Of a stretch of DNA of 31,483 bases, positions 8,253 through 14,920 are shown one piece after another. This DNA is from Paralactobacillus_A sp963926925 (lineage in GTDB: Bacteria > Bacillota > Bacilli > Lactobacillales > Lactobacillaceae): positions 1 through 31,483 of the forward strand of contig CAWUZD010000006.1 of NCBI GenBank assembly GCA_963926925.1. Direction: 5' to 3'. The position numbers were made by a program, and so were the translations under genes. Position 1 is the first letter of the stretch. Every line of letters begins with the position of its first letter. The notes beneath the pieces are model-generated. The model was not told the origin of the DNA. It was given only the letters and a program-made list of their open reading frames with translations, and ran no database searches.

Positions 8253-9389
8253 TTAAACATAAGGTAAAACTTGCTTATCTTGGTAAGCCCGATTAATGAT
8301 ACCACCGCCTAAGCATTCTGGACCATCGTAAAAGACAACCGCTTGTCCAGGGGTAATTGCCCGGACCGGATTATCAAATACTACTTTAGCAGTATTATCA
8401 TCATTTAAGTGAACTTGAACACCAACGTCAGGTTGACGATACCGGAACTTAGCAGTAACGTGGAAGTCCTTACCATACCGATTATCATCAACAATCCAAG
8501 ATAATTGGGTAGCATCAAGACTAGTTGCATAAAGCATTGGGTTTTCATAGCCTTGACCAACATATAAAATGTTCTTCTTTAAGTCCTTACCAACCACGAA
8601 CCATGGTTCAGATGAATCAGCAGTGCCACCAATTCCTAAACCTGAACGTTGCCCAATTGTGTAATACATTAAACCTTGATGTTGGCCCATTAACTTGCCA
8701 TCAAAAGTCCGCATTTCACCAGGTTGTGCTGGTAAATATTGACTTAAGAAGTGCCGGAAGTTACGTTCACCAATGAAGCAAATGCCAGTTGAGTCCTTCT
8801 TATCCGCAGTAATTAAACCGGCTTCTTTGGCAATTTTACGAACTTCAGGTTTTTGTAAGCCACCAACTGGGAAAATAGCATTCTTAAGTTGAGCTTGGGA
8901 AACTTGACTTAAAAAGTAAGTTTGATCCTTATTACCATCAGCGCCACGTAACATATGAACATTGCCGTTTTCATCACGCATTGTTTGTGCATAGTGTCCC
9001 ATCGCAATGTAATCAGCATCCAATTGCTTAGCATAGTCTAAGAAACTACGAAACTTAATTTCCTTATTACACATGATATCAGGATTAGGAGTCCGACCAG
9101 CCTTATATTCACTTAAGAAATATTCAAAGACCCGATCCCAGTATTCCTTTTCGAAGTTAACAGAGTAATAAGGAATACCAATCTTGCTGGCAACTTTAGC
9201 AACATCTTGATAATCTTCAGTAGCAGTGCAAACACCATTTTCATCAGTGTCATCCCAGTTCTTCATGAAGACACCAATGACATCATAACCTTGTTGCTTT
9301 AATAACAAGGCAGATACTGAAGAGTCAACACCACCACTCATACCAACAACAACACGTGTATGTGCATTATCTTTAATTTGACTATTCAT
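8253..9389 (-). CDS. mnmA: tRNA-specific 2-thiouridylase MnmA
   Basis: MnmA activates uridine 34 of the Lys, Glu and Gln tRNAs with ATP and installs sulfur to make 2-thiouridine. The 378-aa protein has the PP-loop SGGVDSS (18-24), the first catalytic cysteine in PNPDIMCNKE (C107), and the second, persulfide-carrying cysteine in DSTGICFIGER (C204), so it looks active. The frame extends to 9455, but the family begins shortly before the PP-loop and GGTGAT, complementary to the 16S tail, stands before the ATG at 9389. A cysteine desulfurase and a DUF1831 gene lie immediately upstream, so the sulfur donor is encoded beside the user. A candidate -35 TTGACA (9472-9467) may give mnmA a separate promoter. 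Confidence 0.96.
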   Translation of the reverse strand: MNSQIKDNAHTRVVVGMSGGVDSSVSALLLKQQGYDVIGVFMKNWDDTDENGVCTATEDYQDVAKVASKIGIPYYSVNFEKEYWDRVFEYFLSEYKAGRTPNPDIMCNKEIKFRSFLDYAKQLDADYIAMGHYAQTMRDENGNVHMLRGADGNKDQTYFLSQVSQAQLKNAIFPVGGLQKPEVRKIAKEAGLITADKKDSTGICFIGERNFRHFLSQYLPAQPGEMRTFDGKLMGQHQGLMYYTIGQRSGLGIGGTADSSEPWFVVGKDLKKNILYVGQGYENPMLYATSLDATQLSWIVDDNRYGKDFHVTAKFRYRQPDVGVQVHLNDDNTAKVVFDNPVRAITPGQAVVFYDGPECLGGGIINRAYQDKQVLPYV

Positions 9390-9423
9390 TTTATCACCAT
9401 CATTTGTAGTAAATTTGCATTCT

Positions 9424-9467
9424 ACGATTGAAGGTCGTGAACGCCATAATTTCATTTTATCAATCGT
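9424..9467 (-). promoter_or_regulatory. Leader hairpin in front of mnmA
   Basis: ACGATTGA (9424-9431) and TCAATCGT (9460-9467) form an 8-bp inverted repeat in the 87-base gap between the DUF1831 gene and mnmA. Its outer base touches a TTGACA box (9472-9467, minus strand). It could be a leader hairpin, an operator, or chance. There is no U-tract, so it is not a simple terminator. Confidence 0.35.
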
Positions 9468-9476
9468 GTCAAGATA

Positions 9477-9821
9477 CTAATTTAAAGTAACTAAAACTTG
9501 TCGATCGATTAAATTACCAATAATAAATTGGTATTGTTCAACAAAGGGATGATCTTGTGCATTCTTAAAAATGTTAATCGCCCGCAAACCACCAGCAGCG
9601 ACAACCGCCATTTGAAAACTTTGGAGGTCCTTTGCTACTGTCATTTTAAAATTAACATTACTATGATAAGGATTAGTCGGATCTAATGGCCGTTCTAATT
9701 GAAAATTACCATTACGCGTTTGCATAAATCCCAAATCCATTAACGTATAACGCTTTAAGTTTGGACTTAATCCAAACTTGCGATCATCTCCAACTACTGT
9801 ACTAACTTTTCCTAATGACAT
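9477..9821 (-). CDS. DUF1831 family protein, companion of the cysteine desulfurase
   Basis: A 114-aa protein with FGLSPNLKRYTLMDLGF near the start and a mixed alpha/beta pattern, which I recognise as the Lactobacillaceae DUF1831 family. The role is unknown. The gene sits between the cysteine desulfurase and mnmA, so a part in sulfur transfer or tRNA thiolation is a reasonable inference. It contains no cysteine, so it is unlikely to carry sulfur as a persulfide itself. Its ribosome site (AGAGGA) overlaps the stop codon region of the desulfurase gene, consistent with coupled translation. No signal peptide or membrane segment is seen. Confidence 0.78.
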   Translation of the reverse strand: MSLGKVSTVVGDDRKFGLSPNLKRYTLMDLGFMQTRNGNFQLERPLDPTNPYHSNVNFKMTVAKDLQSFQMAVVAAGGLRAINIFKNAQDHPFVEQYQFIIGNLIDRQVLVTLN

Positions 9822-9835
9822 GACTAAATATTCCT

Positions 9836-10987
9836 CTACTTCTTTAAACGTTTAACAATTTCAATTAACTTAGCAGTAAATGCTTCAATATCTTCTTGGG
9901 TATTGTAAACACCAAAACTTACCCGAATCGATTCATGAATTCGTGGTGAGTCATTACCAAACATTGCGACTAAAACATGGGATGGTTCAATATTACCAGC
10001 CGTGCAAGCTGAACCACCAGAAATCGCAAAGCCAGCTAAGTCCATATTCATTTGCAAAGCTTCAGTTGGCACACCTTTAATCCATAAATTAAAGACATGT
10101 TGTAAGTTACCAGCACTCATGTCACCATTAACTTCAAAATCAATACCAGCTTTATTTAATTCATCAATAATATAATGCTTAAAGCCTAAGTACTTATTTT
10201 GACGCCGTTGTTTTTCTTCTGGTGTTAACATCTTAACTGCTTGGGCAAAACCAACAATTGCAGGAACATTTTCAGTACCAGCGCGCCGGTCACGTTCTTG
10301 TTCACCACCACGCAAGTATGGTTGTAAGTTAACGCCTTTCCGTTCATATAATAAACCAATACCCTTTGGACCATTTAACTTATGGGCAGATGCCGAAATA
10401 GAGTCAATGTGATCACGGTTAACATCAAGGTCAATTAATCCATAAGCTTGGGTAGCATCAGTATGGAACCATGCTTGGTGATCTTTCAAAATTTCACCAA
10501 TTTCTTCAATTGGCATCTTGGTACCAACTTCATTATTACCAGCCATAATAGATACCAAGATTGTATCTGGCCGTAAAGCTGCTTTAAAATCATCAATACT
10601 GATATGACCTTGTTCATCAACTGGTAAGTAAGTTACTTCAAAACCTAATGATTCCAAGTAAGCCATTGGTTTTAATACTGATGGGTGTTCAATAGCAGTA
10701 GTAATAATATGCTTACCTAAATTACTTCTTTGAAAAGCAGTTCCCATAATAATCGTATTATTACTTTCAGTAGCACCACTAGTAAAAATAACTTCACTAT
10801 CAGCAACATTAAGACTTTGGGCAATGACATGCCGTGCTTGACTCAAATCATCAGCAGCCATCCGTCCAAACCAGTGTGTACTTGAAGCATTACCAAAGTG
10901 ATTAACCATTTGCTTAGTCATCGCATCGACTACTTCAGGTGCGACTGGGGTTGTTGCTGCATTATCTAAATATATATGCTTAACCAT
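9836..10987 (-). CDS. Cysteine desulfurase (NifS/IscS class V PLP enzyme)
   Basis: This enzyme converts cysteine to alanine and a protein-bound persulfide, the sulfur source for MnmA and other thiolation pathways. The 383-aa protein shows YLDNAATTP near the start, H101 that stacks on PLP (IEHPS), the PLP lysine K203 in SAHKLNGPKG, and the catalytic cysteine C328 in SGGSACTAG. No IscU-like scaffold gene is adjacent; instead the neighbours are DUF1831 and mnmA, pointing to a desulfurase dedicated at least partly to tRNA thiolation, like B. subtilis YrvO. AAGGAG precedes the start. The mtnN terminator ends only about 25 bases before the start codon, leaving little room for a promoter. Confidence 0.94.
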   Translation of the reverse strand: MVKHIYLDNAATTPVAPEVVDAMTKQMVNHFGNASSTHWFGRMAADDLSQARHVIAQSLNVADSEVIFTSGATESNNTIIMGTAFQRSNLGKHIITTAIEHPSVLKPMAYLESLGFEVTYLPVDEQGHISIDDFKAALRPDTILVSIMAGNNEVGTKMPIEEIGEILKDHQAWFHTDATQAYGLIDLDVNRDHIDSISASAHKLNGPKGIGLLYERKGVNLQPYLRGGEQERDRRAGTENVPAIVGFAQAVKMLTPEEKQRRQNKYLGFKHYIIDELNKAGIDFEVNGDMSAGNLQHVFNLWIKGVPTEALQMNMDLAGFAISGGSACTAGNIEPSHVLVAMFGNDSPRIHESIRVSFGVYNTQEDIEAFTAKLIEIVKRLKK

Positions 10988-11012
10988 TAATTATTTTTCT
11001 CCTTATTTATTC

Positions 11013-11049
11013 AAAATAAAAATGACAGGTTCATTCATCCCCTGTCATT
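11013..11049 (-). terminator. Terminator between mtnN and the cysteine desulfurase gene
   Basis: AATGACAGG (11021-11029) pairs with CCTGTCATT (11041-11049) around an 11-base loop. A run of U follows on the minus strand. It sits immediately after mtnN and directly before the desulfurase ribosome site. Confidence 0.8.
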
Positions 11050-11056
11050 CTAAACA

Positions 11057-11749
11057 TTAATTTAATGATTGTAAAAATGTTAGTAACATTTGTGCTGATT
11101 TCCGTCCGGCTTCAACTACAAATTCATCAAAGTTAACATTGGCATTATCATCACCAACATCACTCATCGCCCGAATAATTACAAACGGCTTCTTGAATTG
11201 TGTAGCAACTTGACCAATTGCGGTACTTTCCATTTCGGAAGCTAATGCTTGTGGATAAATATTAAGGATTTCAGCAATCTTATGTTTATCCGCAATAAAT
11301 TGGTCACCAGAAACGATTAAACCAACATGGGGATTTAAACCAACTGCTTCAGCAGCAGTTTTAATTTGTTTAACTAATTTTTCGTCAGCTTTAAAAATTT
11401 GAGGTTGATCTGGTAATTGTCCTGGTAAATGGTCAAATGCAGTTACATCAACGTCATGGTAAGCCACGCCATCAGAAATAACAACATCACCAATATGAAG
11501 GCCAGTACCAATACCACCAGCTGAACCAGTGTTAACAATGATATCGACATTTTCAACAGCAATTAATACTGTTGTCGCAATGGCTGCTTGTACTTTACCA
11601 ATGCCAGATTGTGTTAACACAACATCTTGTTGACATAGTTTACCAGTATAGTAAGGTATACCGCCAATTTCCTTGGTTTGTTTATCTTCCATTTTTTCAA
11701 CTAATAGACGAATTTCTTCTTCCATTGCGCAAATAATGCCAATTTTCAT
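11057..11749 (-). CDS. mtnN: 5'-methylthioadenosine/S-adenosylhomocysteine nucleosidase
   Basis: MtnN (Pfs) removes adenine from methylthioadenosine and S-adenosylhomocysteine, clearing inhibitory by-products of methylation and polyamine synthesis and feeding methionine salvage or autoinducer-2 formation. The 230-aa length is normal for the family. It starts MKIGIICAMEEE with catalytic Glu12. It also has NTGSAGG (73-79), SEMES with the ribose-binding Glu174, and SDVGDD with the general acid Asp197, all at the same numbers as in E. coli MtnN. It lies 14 bases after a small membrane-protein gene, with which it is probably co-transcribed, and is closed by a terminator. Confidence 0.96.
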   Translation of the reverse strand: MKIGIICAMEEEIRLLVEKMEDKQTKEIGGIPYYTGKLCQQDVVLTQSGIGKVQAAIATTVLIAVENVDIIVNTGSAGGIGTGLHIGDVVISDGVAYHDVDVTAFDHLPGQLPDQPQIFKADEKLVKQIKTAAEAVGLNPHVGLIVSGDQFIADKHKIAEILNIYPQALASEMESTAIGQVATQFKKPFVIIRAMSDVGDDNANVNFDEFVVEAGRKSAQMLLTFLQSLN

Positions 11750-11763
11750 CTTGAAACCTCTTC

Positions 11764-11982
11764 CTACGCTTTAAATAAGATAATATAAACAATCACAATT
11801 AAAATAATAACAATTAAGATTGCCCAATTCAATTTCCGTTTTAGCCGTTTAATCTTCGCTTCGGTAATTGTATCGGTTTTAATTGTTGCATGTGCTTGTT
11901 GATCTGCTTTATTATGATGACGCTTATCATTGGCTTGTTGTTGCCGGTAAGCTTCACGGCTCATTGGTTGTTTATCAGCCAT
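11764..11982 (-). CDS. Small single-pass membrane protein, hypothetical
   Basis: A 72-aa protein whose first ~45 residues are highly polar (MADKQPMSREAYRQQQAND, with many His, Lys and Gln). A basic stretch IKRLKRKLN follows, then one hydrophobic segment of about 22 residues rich in Ile and Val that ends almost at the C-terminus. This pattern fits a tail-anchored or signal-anchor protein with its charged part in the cytoplasm. I do not recognise a named family. GGGG lies a few bases before the start, and an extended -10 promoter lies upstream. It precedes mtnN by 14 bases, so it is likely the first gene of that unit. Confidence 0.7.
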   Translation of the reverse strand: MADKQPMSREAYRQQQANDKRHHNKADQQAHATIKTDTITEAKIKRLKRKLNWAILIVIILIVIVYIILFKA

Positions 11983-12019
11983 CTTAACCCCTCAATTACC
12001 AGGATTATTATTGGATAAT

Positions 12020-12028
12020 ATTATAACA
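12020..12028 (-). promoter_or_regulatory. Extended -10 promoter for the small membrane protein and mtnN
   Basis: On the minus strand TGT followed by TATAAT (12028-12020) makes an extended -10, which needs no good -35. Predicted transcription start is about 30 bases before the gene. It lies back to back with the promoter of the plus-strand cold-shock gene. Confidence 0.55.
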
Positions 12029-12037
12029 CATTTGTTA

Positions 12038-12048
12038 TATAATATAAT
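12038..12048 (+). promoter_or_regulatory. Probable -10 region of the cold-shock-domain gene
   Basis: Two overlapping TATAAT hexamers (12038-12043 and 12043-12048) stand about 40 bases before the start codon. No convincing -35 is visible. The implied leader is short, unlike the long thermosensing leaders of some csp genes. Confidence 0.45.
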
Positions 12049-12084
12049 AATATCATAATGAAATGTTAAGAAAGAAGTTGCAAG

Positions 12085-12288
12085 ATGGAAACAGGTACAG
12101 TTAAATGGTTTGATGATGCTAAGGGCATCGGTTTTATTGGTATTCCTAATCAAGATGATATTTTTGTACGCTATAATGCTATTCTTGGCGAAGGACATCG
12201 TACTTTAATGGCTGGCGATCTTGTTCAATTCGAAACAATTGAAGGTCCACAAGGTTTACAAGCCGTTAATGTTCGCATTATTAGATAA
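12085..12288 (+). CDS. Divergent cold-shock-domain (CSD) protein
   Basis: This 67-aa protein is the only plus-strand gene in the window. It is a single cold-shock domain, a small beta-barrel that binds single-stranded RNA or DNA. It aligns without gaps to B. subtilis CspB over its first ~40 residues, keeping W8, F9, F17 and F27. Several nucleic-acid-binding positions differ: I15 where CspB has Phe (KGIGFI), R29 and Y30 where CspB has His-Phe (IFVRYNAI), and H38 where CspB has Phe. It is therefore a CSD paralogue that may bind differently or more weakly, rather than the major cold-shock protein. The ribosome site is weak (AAGAAG). A strong bidirectional terminator follows. Confidence 0.88.
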   Translation: METGTVKWFDDAKGIGFIGIPNQDDIFVRYNAILGEGHRTLMAGDLVQFETIEGPQGLQAVNVRIIR

Positions 12289-12291
12289 AAC

Positions 12292-12325
12292 AAAAAGAGG
12301 TATTCATCACTGAATACCTCTTTTT
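12292..12325. terminator. Bidirectional terminator between the CSD gene and surface gene A
   Basis: AAAAAGAGGTATTCA (12292-12306) pairs perfectly with TGAATACCTCTTTTT (12311-12325) around TCAC. Either strand reads as a stem followed by U, so it serves both converging genes. Confidence 0.92.
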
Positions 12326-12343
12326 GTTTCGTCATGTTATCTA

Positions 12344-14569
12344 TTAGTTTTCACGTTTCTTACGTGCCAAACCAAAGTTAGCAAGTACGCCAGAGATAGC
12401 TACCATCACTGCGCCAAATACGCCGGCTGCTTTGTTGTTGTCATCGCCAGTTGTTGGTAATAATGCCCGGTATTCAGCACGTGTTGGCATTGTGCTATTA
12501 GTGGTTGTTGTATTAGTTGCACTGTTGTTTACTTTTGCGGTTGTAGTTGCAGTTGCACTAACTGGTTGTGAAACATTTGTCATGCTTGCACTTGTTACAC
12601 TTGGTGTTACCACATGAGAACCGTTTAAGATAATATGATTACCTAATTCTTTAGTTGTCGTTACACGAGTTGTGCTGCTTTCAGCATTTTGTAATTCTTC
12701 TTCTGCCTTTTCCAAGTCAGCTTCAGCTTGTTGTAATGCAGCCTTATCTTCTGCATTTTGTTCCTTAGCTTTATCCAAAGCTTCTTGTGCCTTTTGGATA
12801 TCGTTCTTAGCATTGTTAAGGTTGTCACCAGCATTGTTAAGACCGTTCAAGCTTTCTTCTAACTTCTTCAATGTTGCTTGATCAGTTTGTAAGTCTTGTT
12901 CAGCCTTAGTTAATGCTGCTTTAGCATCACTCAATTGTTGAGCTGTCTTGTGTGATAAGTCTTCAGCTGTTGCTAAATTCTTTTCGTCATTAGCAATGTT
13001 GGTCTTATCTTGGTCTAATGCCTTCTTGATTTCGCCCATTGCAACTTGTTGCTTTTCGCCGTCTTCGTCAGCAGCATTGTATGCATTTTGTGCATTCTTC
13101 AATGTGTTGCCGTCAACAACTTCCTTTTGACGATCTCTTATCAATTGGGTTTGTGCTTGTTGTAATGCAGCGTTAGCTGTATCGTCAGCTTTCTTTGCTT
13201 CGTTGTAAGCATCTTGAGCTTTAGTTAATTGTTCAGCTGCGGCTTTAGACATGTTTTCTGCTGTTGCTAAATCTTTTTCATCATTAGCAATGTTTTGCTT
13301 GTCTTGAGCGATTGCGGTTTTAACTTGGTTGTATGCGTTTTGTGCATCAGCCATCTTTTCAGCTGCGGCTTTGGACATGTTTTCTGCTGTTGCTAATGCC
13401 TTTTGGTCGTTAGCTTCCTTTTGCTTGTCAGCAGCAAGTGCAGCATTTGCTTCATCCATCGCAACTTTTTCACGTTGTGATGCTTCAGCAGCGACATTGT
13501 ATTCGTTTTGTGCCTTCTTGAATGCTGTCTTACCTACAGCGCCACCTTCTGCTTCAGCAGCTTCCATTGCCCGCTTTGCAGCAGCCATTGCTGTATTGTC
13601 TTTTACAAATTGATCTTGTGCATTCTTCAATGTGTTAGCATCAACAGCAGTCTTTTGATGATCAGCTGTTAAATCAGTTTGTGCTTGTTGCAATGCAGCA
13701 TTAGCAGTTTCGTTAGCTTTCTTTGCTTCGTTGTATGCATTTTGAACATTCTTAAGACTGTTATTGTCAACAACTTCTTTTTGTTGATCCTTAGTTAACT
13801 TGTCTTGAGATTGTTGTAATGCTGAGTTTGCTGTGTTGTTAGCTTTCTTTGCTTCGTTGTAGTTGTTTTCAGCATTAGTTAACTTTTGTGCAGCAGCTTT
13901 AGACATGTTCTTAGCAGTTGATAAGTCTTTTTGATCATTGCTGATGTTTTGCTTGTCTTGTGCTAAGTCCTTTTCAGCTTCACCCATTGCAACCTTGTTC
14001 TTGTCTTTGATTTCTTGATCTTGGTTGTATTTGTTTTGAGCATTTTTAAAACTATTCTTATCAACAGTTTGTTTTTGTTCATCCCGTTGTAAGTCGTTTT
14101 GTGCTTGTGAAGTTGCGCTCATAGCTGTGTTGTTAGCTTTGTTAGCTTCATCAACATTTTGTTGTGCTTTAGCAACGTTTTGCTTGTCATTGTCAACACG
14201 CTTAGTTTGGTTACTAATCATGTTCTTGACTTTAGTAACGTTTTCACTATTAGCAGCATTAGCAACTTTTTGGCTATTAGCTAAGTTTTGTTGTGCTGAT
14301 GTTAAATCATTTTGAGCATTAGTAACATCATTATTGCTGTTATTAACGTTTTGTTGTGCTTTTTGCACTTGGTTTTGTGCATCCTTAACATCGCTCTTAG
14401 CACTAGCAATCTTATCTGCTTTGGTTTGTACTGATGATACTTGTTTAACAGTAGTTTGTGTAGAAGTAGTTACTGTTGCGGCATGAGCATTATTAGTAGC
14501 AATTCCAAATGAGGTAACTGCAGCAGCAGCGCCAGCAACGGCTACAATACTTTTGGTCTATTTTTTCAT
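12344..14569 (-). pseudogene. LPxTG coiled-coil surface protein A, interrupted by an amber stop at codon 4
   Basis: The reading frame from ATG at 14569 spans 741 codons and begins MKK, then TAG (14560-14558), then TKSIVAVAGAAAAVTSFGI and an AHA-A cleavage site, a normal signal peptide apart from the stop. After that come ~570 residues of Lys/Ala/Gln/Asn/Asp-rich helix with 42-residue repeats (six heptads), a Thr/Ser/Asn-rich stalk, PTRAEYR, the sortase motif LPTTG (~704-708), a membrane segment and the tail RKKREN. AAGGGG stands before the ATG. The only other in-frame ATG, GTG or TTG near the front is a GTG at 14368 (codon 68), which would lack a signal peptide. Everything else is intact, so the lesion is recent, a sequencing error, or is read through. 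The ligand is unknown. Confidence 0.85.
12935..13933 (-). repeat. 42-residue (126-bp) helical repeats inside surface gene A
   Basis: Two unit types recur. One contains NEAKKAN-TAN-ALQQ and then a KNVQNAY or KNAQDQF end; two copies lie exactly 42 residues apart (from codon 171 of the stop-free frame that begins at the GTG at 14368). The other contains ATAENMSKAAAE, again 42 residues apart, with further diverged copies. Forty-two is six heptads, as expected for a continuous coiled coil. Copy number could change by recombination. Confidence 0.75.
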
Positions 14570-14593
14570 ACCTTGCACCCCTTAATTTATTTT

Positions 14594-14645
14594 AATAATA
14601 ATTTAATACCTATTAAGTATTATTAAATAATATTAAATTATTATT
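14594..14645 (-). promoter_or_regulatory. A/T-only 15-bp hairpin at the 5' end of surface A mRNA
   Basis: AATAATAATTTAATA (14594-14608) is a perfect inverted repeat of 14631-14645, with a 22-base loop. The predicted transcription start (~14655) lies about ten bases upstream, so the transcript would begin with this stem. Such 5' stems often protect mRNA from decay. No U-tract follows, so it is not a terminator. Confidence 0.6.
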
Positions 14646-14661
14646 AATGTTTACAATTAAT

Positions 14662-14689
14662 ATTATATGACTAAAATTTTATATTGCAA
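14662..14689 (-). promoter_or_regulatory. Promoter of surface gene A
   Basis: On the minus strand TTGCAA (14689-14684), a 16-base spacer and a perfect TATAAT (14667-14662). It gives an mRNA leader of about 85 bases. It resembles the lafA promoter, which has the same -35. Confidence 0.65.
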
Positions 14690-14698
14690 TAAATAATT

Positions 14699-14771
14699 CT
14701 GATTTTGTACAAAATATTTTTATTAAAATAGCAATATTTATTATTATGTCTTCATAAATACTGATTTTGTA
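14699..14771. promoter_or_regulatory. Palindrome and distal half-site upstream of the surface A promoter
   Basis: ATTTTGTACAAAAT (14702-14715) is a perfect 14-bp palindrome centred about 53 bases before the predicted transcription start. The 11-base sequence CTGATTTTGTA occurs at 14699-14709 and again at 14761-14771, 62 bases apart, close to six helical turns. This arrangement looks like a dimeric regulator site with an auxiliary half-site. The rest of the ~290-base gap is A/T-rich with no gene seen. Confidence 0.5.
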
Positions 14772-14857
14772 TCATTCAAGAACCAAATAACTTCACACAA
14801 TTACTGTGATATCAACAGTTTATTCACAATTAATTTAAAAATTAGCTAATTATGAAC

Positions 14858-14891
14858 AAAAAAAGAGATTATTCACAATGAATAATCTCTT
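14858..14891 (-). terminator. Terminator after surface gene B
   Basis: A 13-bp perfect stem (14863-14875 with 14879-14891, loop CAA) is followed on the minus strand by seven U. It separates the two surface-protein genes into independent transcripts. Confidence 0.92.
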
Positions 14892-14920
14892 CGTTATTTA
14901 TTAAACTAACTTTTTAGTTA

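Noticed and set aside
11992..12198. Minus-strand open frame of 68 codons overlapping the CSD gene
   Set aside because: It runs antisense through the cold-shock-domain coding region and the divergent promoter region, has no ribosome site and no recognisable protein pattern.
13329..13613. Plus-strand Ala/Ser/Phe-rich open frame opposite surface gene A
   Set aside because: It is the mirror of the repetitive Ala/Lys codons on the coding strand. It has no start signals and an implausible composition.
14558..14569. Slippage in the AAAAAA run as a way to bypass the amber stop
   Set aside because: Removing one A leads to TAG after eight codons, and adding one A gives a Cys/Arg-rich frame that is not a signal peptide. 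Neither joins the main frame.
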